This document shows positions 1 to 6,520 of a stretch of DNA of 11,104 bases, piece by piece; positions within the stretch are counted from its first letter, which is position 1, and each line of letters begins with the position of its first letter. Position numbers and translations under genes: made by a program. Source of the DNA: JBPCRW01 sp050996405 (GTDB taxonomy: Bacteria; Acidobacteriota; Blastocatellia; Pyrinomonadales; Pyrinomonadaceae). A model generated the notes under the pieces. It worked only from the letters and a program-made list of their open reading frames with translations, did not search any database and was not told the DNA's origin. The DNA lies in NCBI GenBank assembly GCA_050996405.1, contig JBPCRW010000041.1, forward strand, positions 1 to 11,104, given 5' to 3'.

Positions 1-2
1 TA

Positions 3-878
3 CCGCCAACTATCGATACAATTTTAACCGAAGCCGAAAAACAAACTGTAAATTACCGCGAAACTTTCAAAGATTTGCTGGCGACGGAAACGAAAACGTT
101 TGAAAAGTTTGATAAAGAGGGAAATCCGAAAGACCAAACGACAGTCGAATCCGATTTTCTCGTTTATCAATCGCCGCAGGATACGGCGACGACTCTGGAA
201 TTGCGAAATGTCGTTAAAGTGGACGGCAAACCCGTTCCCGACAGTCAATCGAGGTCGGAGCGTTTTCTTGCCGAACTGCAAAAAACGAGTTCGCCGGAAA
301 GCGAGTTGGAGAAGATTCAGAAGGAAGGCGCGAGATATGACAAGACGCTCGAAACCTACGGTTTGACTTTGTTTGAAGGACGAATTTTGTCGGAAAAGCT
401 GCGCCCTTATTTTGATTTTAAGCTGGTCGGCGAAGAAAATTTGCAGGGCGAAGATGTCTATGTCGTCAGCTACCAGCAAACGCGAAAAAGTCCTTTTATC
501 ACGCTGAACGGCGGCAGCGACGATTCCAGAGAGTTCGGGCTTGATTTCAAACTCGACGTTCCGGGCGCGCTGAAAAAATCGGATGCGTTCGTGCGCGGAA
601 AATTATGGATTGACAAACAGACGTATCAAATTCGCCGCGAGTTAAGAGAGTTGACCGTGCAGGGCGACGAGCCGCTGGTTCTGCTGGCGATGGATTTTAT
701 TTACCAGCCGAGCGATTACGGAATTTTAGTTCCGAAACAAATTTCGCTGCAATCAAATGTTTTGAAAAAAGATAAGGAAACCAGCCGATACAACGCCGTT
801 AAAGATACAAACTTAAATTTCGATTACTCGAAATTCAGAAAAACCAACACTGATGTAAAAGTTTTAGACGGCGATTAA
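3..878 (+). CDS. LolA/LppX-like secreted protein, 5' truncated
   Basis: The reading frame is open from the window edge, with no stop before position 876, so the true start and any signal peptide lie outside. A TTG at 75 is internal and unlikely to be the start. The visible 291 residues are soluble, charged and beta-rich. A stretch reading GEDVYVVSYQQ is followed by GKLWIDKQTYQIRRE and then by a section ending in YGILVPKQISLQS. This order (conversion of a bound value, then 'G-x-LWID-x-x-T-x-x-I-x-R', then a P-x-x-I-x-L strand) is typical of outer-membrane lipoprotein-sorting LolA/LppX-like folds. No catalytic residues stand out. It converges on the AtuA-family gene, with a shared terminator in between. 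The fold assignment is from pattern only; it may equally be annotated as a hypothetical protein. Confidence 0.7.
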   Translation, partial: PPTIDTILTEAEKQTVNYRETFKDLLATETKTFEKFDKEGNPKDQTTVESDFLVYQSPQDTATTLELRNVVKVDGKPVPDSQSRSERFLAELQKTSSPESELEKIQKEGARYDKTLETYGLTLFEGRILSEKLRPYFDFKLVGEENLQGEDVYVVSYQQTRKSPFITLNGGSDDSREFGLDFKLDVPGALKKSDAFVRGKLWIDKQTYQIRRELRELTVQGDEPLVLLAMDFIYQPSDYGILVPKQISLQSNVLKKDKETSRYNAVKDTNLNFDYSKFRKTNTDVKVLDGD

Positions 879-883
879 ATTTC

Positions 884-922
884 AAAACCGGACAAATCTT
901 TTTGAAGGTTTATCCGGTTTTT
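884..922. terminator. Two-way intrinsic terminator between convergent genes
   Basis: The arms AAAACCGGACAAA (884-896) and TTTATCCGGTTTT (909-921) pair over 13 positions with one C/A mismatch, around a 12-nt loop. On the plus strand the stem runs into a T tract (918-922). Read from the minus strand the stem also ends in TTTT. It sits 5 bases after the plus-strand stop and just beyond the minus-strand stop at 924, so it can serve both genes. Confidence 0.8.
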
Positions 923-923
923 C

Positions 924-2291
924 TCAAGCCTCGATAATTTCTACTTTCGGCTCAATCAAATTTTTCGGAATTAAGGCGGGGAAGTAAGCCATAATTTCCT
1001 CGACTTTCGGGCGACCACCCGCAAAACCCGTAACTGACGGCGGACCCGTCAAAATCAGCGGCGCAATTTCCTTAGTAAATCTTTCGACATCCGACTTGCA
1101 TTGCCCGCGCACGCCGACTCTTAGTTGAACTTCGGGAATATCCTTTGGCGGTTCGCCCGCGAGATGCCCGTGCGTCGCGCTGACACCAACAAATTCCGTT
1201 AGAATCACATCAAATTTCAAACCTAATTTTTCCAACCGTTGGCGCAGAATTCTATCTGCGGCTTGCGCTTTTTCGTAAGCGTTCGGGTAAGAATAAACCA
1301 GCGTTCCGACGGCTTTCCAGCCTGCCGAATACGCGATTGAAACTTTATAAGAATCGGTATTCGGATTACCTCTAATGCCGAAAACACGAACGCGGTTTTC
1401 GCCGTCGTTTTTCAAATTTATCGTCGTAAAATCCGCGACGACATCGGGCGTGATATAACTTTTCGGGTCGCCCATTTCATATAAAAGCTGTTCTTTGATT
1501 GATTGAATATTGACGCGCCCGCCCGTGTTTTCGTGTTTCGTGATGACAAATTCGCCCGACGGAAACGCTTCGACAATCGGGAAACCGACGTTTGCCAAAT
1601 CCGGTATGTTCTGCCAGTCGTATTGACAATTTCCGCCCGAACACTGCGCGCCGCATTCGATAATGTGTCCGGCAATCGTTCCCGCCGCGATTTTATCCCA
1701 ATCTTCAAACGTCCAGCCGAATTCGTGCATCAAGGGCGCGAGCGTCAAGCCCGTATCGGTGACGCGCCCGCCGATAACGATGTTCGCGCCTTGATTCAAA
1801 GCGTCAACCAGCGGTTTCGCGCCGAGATAGACATTTGCCGACTGCACTTTGTCGCGGATTTCGGACAAAGATTCGCCCGTTTCCATATTCGTAATTTTTA
1901 CACCTTTTTCCAAAAATTCGTCGAGACGCGGCAGAATATCGTCGCCCGTCACAACGCCGATTTTAAATTTGCCGGAGAGATTTAATTCACGGGCTGTTTC
2001 GCGCACCGCGTCGGCGCAGCCTTTGACATTTACGCCGCCCGCGTTCGCCGTCACCTTGATATTTCGTTCGACGCAATCGGGCAGAATTTCGCGCATCAAT
2101 TGGACAAAATCGCGCGCGTATCCGGCGCGTCCGTCACGTTGTTTTTGCTTTTGCAAAATGCTCATCGTGACTTCCGCCAAATAATCCAGCATCAGATAAT
2201 CAATCTCGCCGCCGCGCACTTGTTCAACCGGCGCGGTCAGCAAATCGCCCCAAAAACCCTGCCCGCCGGCAACTCTAACTTTTTCTTTCAT
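924..2291 (-). CDS. AtuA-family (DUF1446) acyclic terpene utilisation protein
   Basis: This 455-residue protein fits the AtuA/DUF1446 family, named after a gene of the citronellol/geraniol breakdown cluster of Pseudomonas. The exact reaction of the family is not settled. Family marks seen include an N-terminal AGGQGFWGD turn, DYLMLDYLAEVTM, TANAGGVN, GGRVTDTGLTLAPL near the middle, ECGAQCSGGN, and a late LTGPPSVTGFAGGRPK. It is soluble, with no signal peptide. The ATG at 2291 is chosen because MKEKVRVAGGQGFWGD is where family members begin. A GTG at 2324 would add 11 residues but lies within a terminator stem. No Shine-Dalgarno sequence is visible; the context is ATTTATG. Nearby acyl-CoA mutase genes suggest a role in branched-chain or isoprenoid acid breakdown (inference). 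In some genomes such proteins are fused to or paired with carboxylase subunits; none is seen here. Confidence 0.9.
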   Translation of the reverse strand: MKEKVRVAGGQGFWGDLLTAPVEQVRGGEIDYLMLDYLAEVTMSILQKQKQRDGRAGYARDFVQLMREILPDCVERNIKVTANAGGVNVKGCADAVRETARELNLSGKFKIGVVTGDDILPRLDEFLEKGVKITNMETGESLSEIRDKVQSANVYLGAKPLVDALNQGANIVIGGRVTDTGLTLAPLMHEFGWTFEDWDKIAAGTIAGHIIECGAQCSGGNCQYDWQNIPDLANVGFPIVEAFPSGEFVITKHENTGGRVNIQSIKEQLLYEMGDPKSYITPDVVADFTTINLKNDGENRVRVFGIRGNPNTDSYKVSIAYSAGWKAVGTLVYSYPNAYEKAQAADRILRQRLEKLGLKFDVILTEFVGVSATHGHLAGEPPKDIPEVQLRVGVRGQCKSDVERFTKEIAPLILTGPPSVTGFAGGRPKVEEIMAYFPALIPKNLIEPKVEIIEA

Positions 2292-2329
2292 AAATAAAAA
2301 ACCGCAAACTTTAAAATAGTTCACGGTTT
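2292..2329 (-). terminator. Intrinsic terminator after the basic repeat protein gene
   Basis: On the minus strand AAACCGTGAAC (2329-2319) pairs with GTTTGCGGTTT (2309-2299). This gives an 11-bp stem with two G-U wobbles and a 9-nt loop, followed by TTTTTATTT up to 2292. It starts 28 bases after the repeat-protein stop. Its U tract touches the AtuA-family start codon at 2291. Confidence 0.75.
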
Positions 2330-2341
2330 CTATTAAATCAA
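2313..2341 (-). promoter_or_regulatory. Candidate promoter for the AtuA-family gene
   Basis: Minus-strand TTGATT (2341-2336), a 17-bp spacer and TATTTT (2318-2313) give a sigma70-like pair with 4 of 6 matches in each box. Predicted transcription would begin near 2306, leaving about 15 bases of leader. The site overlaps the terminator of the gene upstream. This is weak evidence in an AT-rich stretch. Confidence 0.35.
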
Positions 2342-2357
2342 TAAAATTTTTTATGTG

Positions 2358-2729
2358 CTAGTGTCCGACTAACACATCTTTAGTTTTATTGTAAACTTTT
2401 TTGGTTCCTTTGACGGTTTTTCTCGTTACATATTTCGTTCCCTGAACGGTTTTTGTGCCGACGTATTTTCCGCCCTGATAAGTTTTTTTACCGACATAGA
2501 CCGTGCCTTTTTTCGTTTTGCGATAAACATAAACGACACCGTTTTTACCTTTGCGATAAATGTATTTCGCGCCGCGCGCGGTCGCGCCCACTACGCCGCC
2601 GACTCTTTTTTTCTTCACCGTCACCTGCGCTTTAGCCGCTAAAGGATTGTGTCCCGTCGTCATCTCGCCGACAAAAGCCAGCGATAAAATTATTGCCAAA
2701 GCAAAAAATAAACCAATAATCTTCTTCAT
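2358..2729 (-). CDS. Secreted, highly basic protein of six 11-residue repeats
   Basis: The protein has 123 residues. Residues 1-34 form a signal peptide: MKK, a hydrophobic core at about 4-20, and a likely cut after AKA at 34. After a short KKKR/GG linker, residues 50-115 consist of six back-to-back 11-residue units close to T-x-x-G-x-x-Y-V-x-[RK]-K, then the tail TKDVLVGH. The mature chain is dominated by Lys, Tyr, Val, Gly and Thr with almost no acidic residues, so its pI should be very high. Alternating polar and aromatic/valine positions suggest stacked beta strands. The ATG at 2729 is chosen because GGAGGAG sits 6 bases upstream; a TTG at 2744 would bypass it. The gene has its own promoter and terminator. 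No known family is recognised. It could bind acidic polymers (polysaccharide, nucleic acid, lipid A) or form fibres, but that is speculation. Confidence 0.8.
   Translation of the reverse strand: MKKIIGLFFALAIILSLAFVGEMTTGHNPLAAKAQVTVKKKRVGGVVGATARGAKYIYRKGKNGVVYVYRKTKKGTVYVGKKTYQGGKYVGTKTVQGTKYVTRKTVKGTKKVYNKTKDVLVGH
2385..2582 (-). repeat. Six tandem 33-bp coding repeats
   Basis: The units encode TARGAKYIYRK, GKNGVVYVYRK, TKKGTVYVGKK, TYQGGKYVGTK, TVQGTKYVTRK and TVKGTKKVYNK (residues 50-115 of the basic secreted protein). Spacing is exactly 11 codons throughout. The Gly at unit position 4 is invariant, as is the Lys at position 11. DNA units have diverged from one another, so this is not a fresh expansion. 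Confidence 0.85.
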
Positions 2730-2735
2730 AATTTT

Positions 2736-2742
2736 CTCCTCC
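2736..2742 (-). promoter_or_regulatory. Strong Shine-Dalgarno site for the basic repeat protein
   Basis: Minus-strand GGAGGAG lies 6 bases before the ATG at 2729. It is the strongest ribosome binding site in the window and fixes the start. It suggests high translation relative to neighbours, most of which have no such site. Confidence 0.85.
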
Positions 2743-2808
2743 AATGTAATTTTAATAATTTTTTCCGGCTATGATTTCGATACATTTCGCCGGACATTGC
2801 TAGTTACA

Positions 2809-2837
2809 ACTATAACGGCAAATGCTGTTCCAGACAA
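2809..2837 (-). promoter_or_regulatory. Sigma70-like promoter for the basic repeat protein
   Basis: Minus-strand TTGTCT (2837-2832), a 17-bp spacer and TATAGT (2814-2809) match the consensus at 4 of 6 and 5 of 6 positions. Transcription would start near 2802 and give a leader of about 70 nt. That leader holds a short inverted repeat, TCCGGC/GCCGGA (2794-2789 with 2769-2764, 19-nt loop), of unknown meaning. The promoter starts just after the mutase small-subunit stop, so the repeat protein can be expressed separately. Confidence 0.6.
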
Positions 2838-2840
2838 CTT

Positions 2841-3245
2841 TTAATTTTTACTCGGAACATTTTCGCGCAGAATTTTAATCACGTCTTCGGTCGAAGTTCC
2901 GGGCAGAAAAACTTCAAAAACGCCTTTTTCTTTCAGTCCGGCGATGTCTTCCTGTGGGATAATTCCGCCGACAAAAACGAGCGTCTCGTCCATTCCGCTT
3001 TCGCGCAAAAGCTGGATGATGCGCGGGCAGAGCGTGTTGTGCGCGCCCGACAAAATCGAGATTCCAACCGCGTCAACGTCTTCCTGCAAAGCGGCGGACG
3101 CAATCATCTCCGGCGTTTGCCGCAAACCCGTGTAAATAACTTCCATTCCCGCGTCTCGCAGAGCGCGGGCGATAACTTTCGCGCCTCTGTCGTGTCCGTC
3201 GAGTCCGGGTTTCGCCACAAGGACGCGAATTTTTCTTTCGTTCAT
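2841..3245 (-). CDS. Cobalamin-binding small subunit of an acyl-CoA mutase
   Basis: This 134-residue protein is a stand-alone B12-binding domain, the size expected for the small subunit of two-part mutases such as isobutyryl-CoA mutase (IcmB) or archaeal methylmalonyl-CoA mutase. The base-off/His-on motif is complete: D16-x-H18-x-x-G21 (GLDGHDRG), S63-x-L65, and G93-G94. His18 would replace dimethylbenzimidazole as the cobalt ligand. It should pair with the large subunit encoded at 7157-8830, which lacks this domain. The gene begins 13 bases after the DUF3298-like stop, consistent with one transcript. No Shine-Dalgarno sequence is seen; the start context is ATTTATG. The large subunit's residues point to isobutyryl-CoA rather than methylmalonyl-CoA as substrate. 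Confidence 0.9.
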   Translation of the reverse strand: MNERKIRVLVAKPGLDGHDRGAKVIARALRDAGMEVIYTGLRQTPEMIASAALQEDVDAVGISILSGAHNTLCPRIIQLLRESGMDETLVFVGGIIPQEDIAGLKEKGVFEVFLPGTSTEDVIKILRENVPSKN

Positions 3246-3258
3246 AAATTCAATTATA

Positions 3259-3987
3259 TTAACGAATAAACTGCGCGAGCAAGCCGCCGCGCTTGATAAA
3301 CGGTTTTAATTCCGCCCAATTGAAGAAATATCTGCCGTCGGGCTGCAAGGCTTGAACGACATGCGGAAATTCGTAATCGTAAATAAATGTTACGCCCTTA
3401 TCGCTGACCGAAAAATTTTCAAGATTCTTCGTCGTAAATTTCGCATCGTTAAAATATTCGCTGCCGTCAAAATCCGCCGAATCGGGATTTTTCTTGTAAT
3501 CTGCCTGCGCCTTTTTAATTTCCGCCTGCTGCGCTTTTCCGGCTTTTGCGGCGAGCGCGGCGAGATTCGCAAAAACGTCTGACGGTAAAACACGATTTCC
3601 CGTTTTCTCATTGACGACAATCGTTTTGGAAAAAGTTGACGGATACGCGCCCGAACCGCTGGTCGAAAGCGTAATGTCTAAAACACTGTTTTTGTTGTAG
3701 TTAACTTGATAACTCGTTTCTTCGAGCCATTGAGCGTCGTTTATTTCATCTCGAATATTTAAATCGTTGTTTTTTTCGTAGCTGATTGTCGCCTCGATTT
3801 TTCTCGAAAGTGCGGATGTCGCGGCTTTCACCTTCGGGCGTGTGACGACAAAGGTTTTTTTAGTTTCGTCAAGTGCTTTTGGACGTTTGAAAGTTTCTTT
3901 TGCGGGCATAATGACGATTGTTTGCGAAAAAGCGAAGCCTGAAAAGAAAAGGACGAAAAACAGAAGAACCGGAAATTTAATTTTCAT
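3259..3987 (-). CDS. Secreted RsiV/DUF3298-like protein
   Basis: The protein has 242 residues. The N-terminus MKIKFPVLLFFVLFFSGFAFS is a clear signal peptide with a likely cut before Gln22. The mature part starts strongly basic, then shows the layout of DUF4163/DUF3298 domains (as in RsiV and PdaC). A paired-strand region ends in LDITLSTSGSGAYPS, followed by TIVVNEKTGNRVLPSDVF, a helical Lys/Ala-rich stretch, and a C-terminal FSVSDKGVTFIYDYEF...YFFNWAELKPFI. The match is by pattern and order, not by search. No transmembrane anchor other than the signal peptide is seen, so it is probably periplasmic. The ATG at 3987 overlaps the end of the sterol-desaturase-family gene by 11 bases, implying coupled translation. 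A longer in-frame extension upstream, up to 4116, has no signal-peptide logic and lies wholly within that neighbour. Confidence 0.7.
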   Translation of the reverse strand: MKIKFPVLLFFVLFFSGFAFSQTIVIMPAKETFKRPKALDETKKTFVVTRPKVKAATSALSRKIEATISYEKNNDLNIRDEINDAQWLEETSYQVNYNKNSVLDITLSTSGSGAYPSTFSKTIVVNEKTGNRVLPSDVFANLAALAAKAGKAQQAEIKKAQADYKKNPDSADFDGSEYFNDAKFTTKNLENFSVSDKGVTFIYDYEFPHVVQALQPDGRYFFNWAELKPFIKRGGLLAQFIR

Positions 3988-4846
3988 ATTTTGCTGGTTG
4001 ACTTTTATTTGGAACCGGTAAAATTTTTTCTTCAAAATCCATATCCGGTGAACCGAACACGCAGCGCATTTTACCAGAAAAAGTTTGTTTTTGCCGCATC
4101 GCGTCAAACATTTCAAACCAGCCGTGTGAATTTATCCAGAACCAGTTGTAGCTCGTCAAAGGTTTGATAATTCCGTAACGCGCATGTTCGTCTTCGCCGA
4201 CGAATGTTCCAAAAATTCTATCCCAAAAAATAAAAATTCCGGCGTAATTTTTGTCCAGATAATTATCATTTACGCCGTGATGAACGCGGTGATGCGACGG
4301 TGTGTTTAAAATGTATTCGAGAAAAGCGGGAATTTTTTTGACCGTTTTTGTGTGAATCCAAAATTGATAAATCAAATTCAAGCCGTGCATCGTCGCAAAC
4401 GCCCAGAGCGGAAAACCTAAAAGAGCGAGCGGCAGATAAAAAATCCAATGCGTGATGCCGGAAAACCAGCTTTGGCGGACGGCGACGCTCAAATTATATT
4501 GATTCGACGAATGATGGACAACGTGAAAATTCCAGAAAAGCCTTGATTCGTGGCTGATGCGATGAAACCAGTAGTAAATAAAATCGTCCGCAAAAAGCAG
4601 AATCGCCCACGCCCACCACATATTCATCGGCATTTTAAAAGGCGCGAAATTTTCATAAACGCCGTTATAAAAAAATGCCTGCGTCAAACCGAAAACCGCG
4701 CCGAACGCAACGCTTCCGAAACCGAGCGCGATATTTGTCCAAACGTCTTTGCGGTCATAATTTTCCTCTTGCCGCACGGCGAGAAAATTCTCAGCCGCAA
4801 TGAGCAGAGCAAAAATCGGAATCGCAATAACAGTCGGGTGCAGCAT
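3977..4846 (-). CDS. Sterol desaturase / fatty acid hydroxylase superfamily protein
   Basis: This 289-residue integral membrane di-iron oxygenase carries the full histidine set: H95-x3-H99 (HRISH), H108-x2-HH (HVVHH, followed by SSNQYNLS) and H186-x2-HH (HRVHH). Extra histidines sit at 165 and 185. Hydrophobic segments lie at about 4-24, 38-60, 76-94 and 130-160. The block FADDFIYYWFHRISHESRLFW and the HHSS-x-x-YN-x-S motif resemble the alkylglycerol monooxygenase-like branch of the family. A hydroxylation or desaturation of a lipid is therefore likely; the substrate cannot be read from sequence. The ATG at 4846 overlaps the preceding stop as TAATG, with AGGAG 5 bases upstream. Its tail overlaps the DUF3298-like gene, so the three genes form a tight unit. 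Confidence 0.9.
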   Translation of the reverse strand: MLHPTVIAIPIFALLIAAENFLAVRQEENYDRKDVWTNIALGFGSVAFGAVFGLTQAFFYNGVYENFAPFKMPMNMWWAWAILLFADDFIYYWFHRISHESRLFWNFHVVHHSSNQYNLSVAVRQSWFSGITHWIFYLPLALLGFPLWAFATMHGLNLIYQFWIHTKTVKKIPAFLEYILNTPSHHRVHHGVNDNYLDKNYAGIFIFWDRIFGTFVGEDEHARYGIIKPLTSYNWFWINSHGWFEMFDAMRQKQTFSGKMRCVFGSPDMDFEEKILPVPNKSQPAKYEN

Positions 4847-5433
4847 TAAAACTCCTGCGGTTTTTTAAAATAAACGCGCATTAAATTATCTTTGTCCTCA
4901 AACGTCACGTGATACATTTCTTGCTCAGCGTCTTTGCCTTCGCCGCAATAAACATCAATGTGTTTGCCGTGAACCGTTACGCCGACATCGTTGGCGATAA
5001 ACGTCATTTCGCCAAAACCGTCGGGCAAGCCGGGAATTTCAACTTTGCTGTCATTCGGTATTAAATCGTTATCGACGGCGACGGAATTTGTCCGCAGCGG
5101 CGAATTATTCGCATCCAAAGGAGCGTCCGATTTATGCCACGCGCCGTCGTAATTTCCCAAATACCAGCCGAAACGAGTTTTACCCCAGCCTTCGCCGAAA
5201 CCTTTATTTTCGTCGAAAACCGTGTCGAGAAATTCCGTATCAAACTTTTCGCGTCCGAAATTTTTAATCTCGACTTCGCGCGTTTCGCCCGAATTATAAT
5301 CGGTTTCAATCGGCGTAAAATATCCCGTAATCCGCCAGCCGTCGGACGCTTCAAACTCCTGTTGAAAACCCGAAGCCATTCCGAAAATCGCAAGCAACAA
5401 AACCGCCGCAGAAATAAATAAAATTTTTTTCAT
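4846..5433 (-). CDS. Secreted 3D (three-aspartate) domain protein
   Basis: The protein has 195 residues. Residues 1-22 form a signal peptide (MKKILFISAAVLLLAIFGMA). The body begins with RITGYFTPIETDY and ends with a 3D-type double-psi beta barrel. Its SVAVDNDLIPNDSKVEI segment carries D121, AND-VG carries D149, and HGKHIDVY carries D160. These are the three aspartates that name the domain, found in MltA-type lytic transglycosylases and in Rpf/YuiC-like proteins. Cell-wall binding or cleavage is the expected role, though the insert between residues 45 and 110 is not familiar. The ATG at 5433 is chosen over a TTG at 5469 because it begins the signal peptide. A hairpin sits directly in front of it. 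The stop overlaps the next start by one base. Confidence 0.75.
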   Translation of the reverse strand: MKKILFISAAVLLLAIFGMASGFQQEFEASDGWRITGYFTPIETDYNSGETREVEIKNFGREKFDTEFLDTVFDENKGFGEGWGKTRFGWYLGNYDGAWHKSDAPLDANNSPLRTNSVAVDNDLIPNDSKVEIPGLPDGFGEMTFIANDVGVTVHGKHIDVYCGEGKDAEQEMYHVTFEDKDNLMRVYFKKPQEF

Positions 5434-5436
5434 TTG

Positions 5437-5455
5437 CCTAAACCTCAAGTTTAGG
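5437..5455 (-). promoter_or_regulatory. Hairpin against the 3D-protein start codon
   Basis: CCTAAAC (5437-5443) and GTTTAGG (5449-5455) form a perfect 7-bp stem with a 5-nt loop. In the minus-strand mRNA it ends 3 bases before the ATG. The only Shine-Dalgarno-like bases, GAGG, lie within the loop and 3' arm. Folding could therefore mask the ribosome site, or the palindrome could be a protein operator. Confidence 0.45.
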
Positions 5456-5494
5456 TTTGATTCAATCAAATCGGACGCGGTTTGCCGTTTGATT
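5455..5494. repeat. Operator-like half-site cluster GTTTGATT / AATCAAA
   Basis: TTTGATT-C-AATCAAA (5456-5470) is a perfect 15-bp palindrome with one central base. A second GTTTGATT lies at 5487-5494, in the same direction as the copy at 5455-5462 and 32 bp away, about three helical turns. The array stands upstream of the 3D-protein gene and beside the mutase 3'-end remnant. A repressor site is a fair guess; there is no direct proof. Confidence 0.4.
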
Positions 5495-5495
5495 T

Positions 5496-5577
5496 TTATT
5501 CACCGTCGCTATAATTTCTCACAAAAAGTCGCTCATCATAAATGCTGCAAGTCTCTCTTAAAGCCGTGCAGATTTCT
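5496..5577 (-). pseudogene. Displaced 3' end of an acyl-CoA mutase large-subunit gene
   Basis: Read on the minus strand from 5573 the frame gives EICTALRETCSIYDERLF, then eight more residues and a TAA at 5496-5498. The intact mutase gene ends in EICTALRDVYGVYEEPAF. Ten of 18 residues are identical and three more are conservative, with the same spacing and no gap. The first 18 bases of DNA are identical (5577-5560) and then diverge. Upstream of the shared block lies the methyltransferase stop codon, not mutase sequence. This is therefore a headless copy of the gene's last codons, most simply the old 3' end left behind by an insertion. Confidence 0.7.
5560..5577. repeat. Left copy of 18-bp direct repeat (att-like)
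   Basis: AAAGCCGTGCAGATTTCT occurs here and, in the same direction, at 7197-7214. This copy abuts the methyltransferase stop codon (overlapping it by two bases) and begins the displaced mutase tail. Confidence 0.85.
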
Positions 5578-6520
5578 ATAAGATTTCAAAAAGCGGCATT
5601 CCATTTGAATGAATCTTTTCATCAGGATTCGGAGAAATATTGTTTAGCCTCTTTAAGGTCTTTTCGCAATAATTTTGATTGATTTCAAAACCGATAAAAT
5701 TCCTTTTTAAATTCTGCGAAGCGGCGGCAGTCGTTCCGCTTCCCATAAACGGGTCAAGCACGGTTTGATTTTCTTTGGTTGTTAATTTAATCAAAAACTC
5801 AATTAATTCAACAGGTTTTTGCGCTTCGTGAATTCTTTCTTCTGTTGAACCAAAACCGAATTCGAGCAAATTAGTCGGCAGCGAATCATTAACTTTGCAG
5901 TCTTCGGTATTGATTGCGCCGACCCCGTTTTTCAAGATATTGTCGGCAATCGTGATTTTATAAGGTTTGAAAAACCACGCAATCGGCTCGTAAATCGGCG
6001 CGAGATTTCCCTGTCGCCAGCCTTCCCATTCTTCCGCTTTTTCGGGAAGATTTCGGCGTTCAAAGACGATACTGACTTTTTGCGCCCGATGATGCGCGTT
6101 TGGTTTTTTCCACGCCAAAACGTCTTTCAACAAAAAGCCCGAATCTTCAAAAGCATTAACGACGCGGTGAATCGTGCGCCGCGCGCCGAAAACGAAAAGC
6201 GACGCTCCCGCTTTCATTTTCGGAAAAACTAACGAAGCCCATCCATAACACCATTCCTGATATTCCTTGCCGATGTTTCTATCCGCCGAACTCCAGCCGT
6301 TTATCGGTTTTCCGCGACGTTTGAAACCTGATTTTCCTGCTTGCGCGGGCGATGTTCCGAGATATGCCGAATTTGTGTTGTTATGCAGAACGTCCCAGTC
6401 GTCTAAACCGATGCCGTAAGGAATATCGGACAAAAACAAATCAATGCTGTCGTTTTCAAGTAAAGACAAATGTTCAAGGCAATCCGCATTAGTTATTTTA
6501 TTGAGGTATTCGGCATTCAT
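5576..6520 (-). CDS. DNA methyltransferase, beta-class (N6-adenine or N4-cytosine type)
   Basis: The protein has 314 residues. The catalytic motif IV lies early, at D32-I-P-Y-G36 (in LFLSDIPYGIGLDDWD). The AdoMet-binding motif I lies late, at D256-PFMGSG-262 followed by TTAAAS and NFIGFEI. This order (IV, target region, X, I) defines the beta class. QKPVELIEFLIKLT just before motif I is also typical. Ile replaces the first Pro of the usual DPPY; such variants are known and likely active. The middle, about 45-230, would carry target recognition. The start ATG overlaps the upstream stop as ATGA, so the two genes are translationally coupled. No restriction endonuclease is evident unless the partner is one. 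The stop codon coincides with the 18-bp repeat boundary. Target sequence and methylated base cannot be told from the sequence. Confidence 0.9.
   Translation of the reverse strand: MNAEYLNKITNADCLEHLSLLENDSIDLFLSDIPYGIGLDDWDVLHNNTNSAYLGTSPAQAGKSGFKRRGKPINGWSSADRNIGKEYQEWCYGWASLVFPKMKAGASLFVFGARRTIHRVVNAFEDSGFLLKDVLAWKKPNAHHRAQKVSIVFERRNLPEKAEEWEGWRQGNLAPIYEPIAWFFKPYKITIADNILKNGVGAINTEDCKVNDSLPTNLLEFGFGSTEERIHEAQKPVELIEFLIKLTTKENQTVLDPFMGSGTTAAASQNLKRNFIGFEINQNYCEKTLKRLNNISPNPDEKIHSNGMPLFEIL

Noticed and set aside
24..479. Minus-strand open frame of 151 codons opposite the LolA-like gene
   Set aside because: Product is Phe/Arg-rich without motif and lies wholly inside a well-formed plus-strand gene.
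1503..2184. Plus-strand open frames opposite the AtuA-family gene
   Set aside because: Same antisense pattern; no start signals and no recognisable protein features.
3988..4116. N-terminal extension of the DUF3298-like protein by 43 residues
   Set aside because: It lies entirely inside the membrane hydroxylase gene and would bury the signal peptide.
5484..5518. Plus-strand TATAAT with TTGCCG/TTGATT upstream
   Set aside because: Spacing is 22 or 15 bp and no plus-strand gene follows; the TATAAT lies within the mutase-tail remnant.
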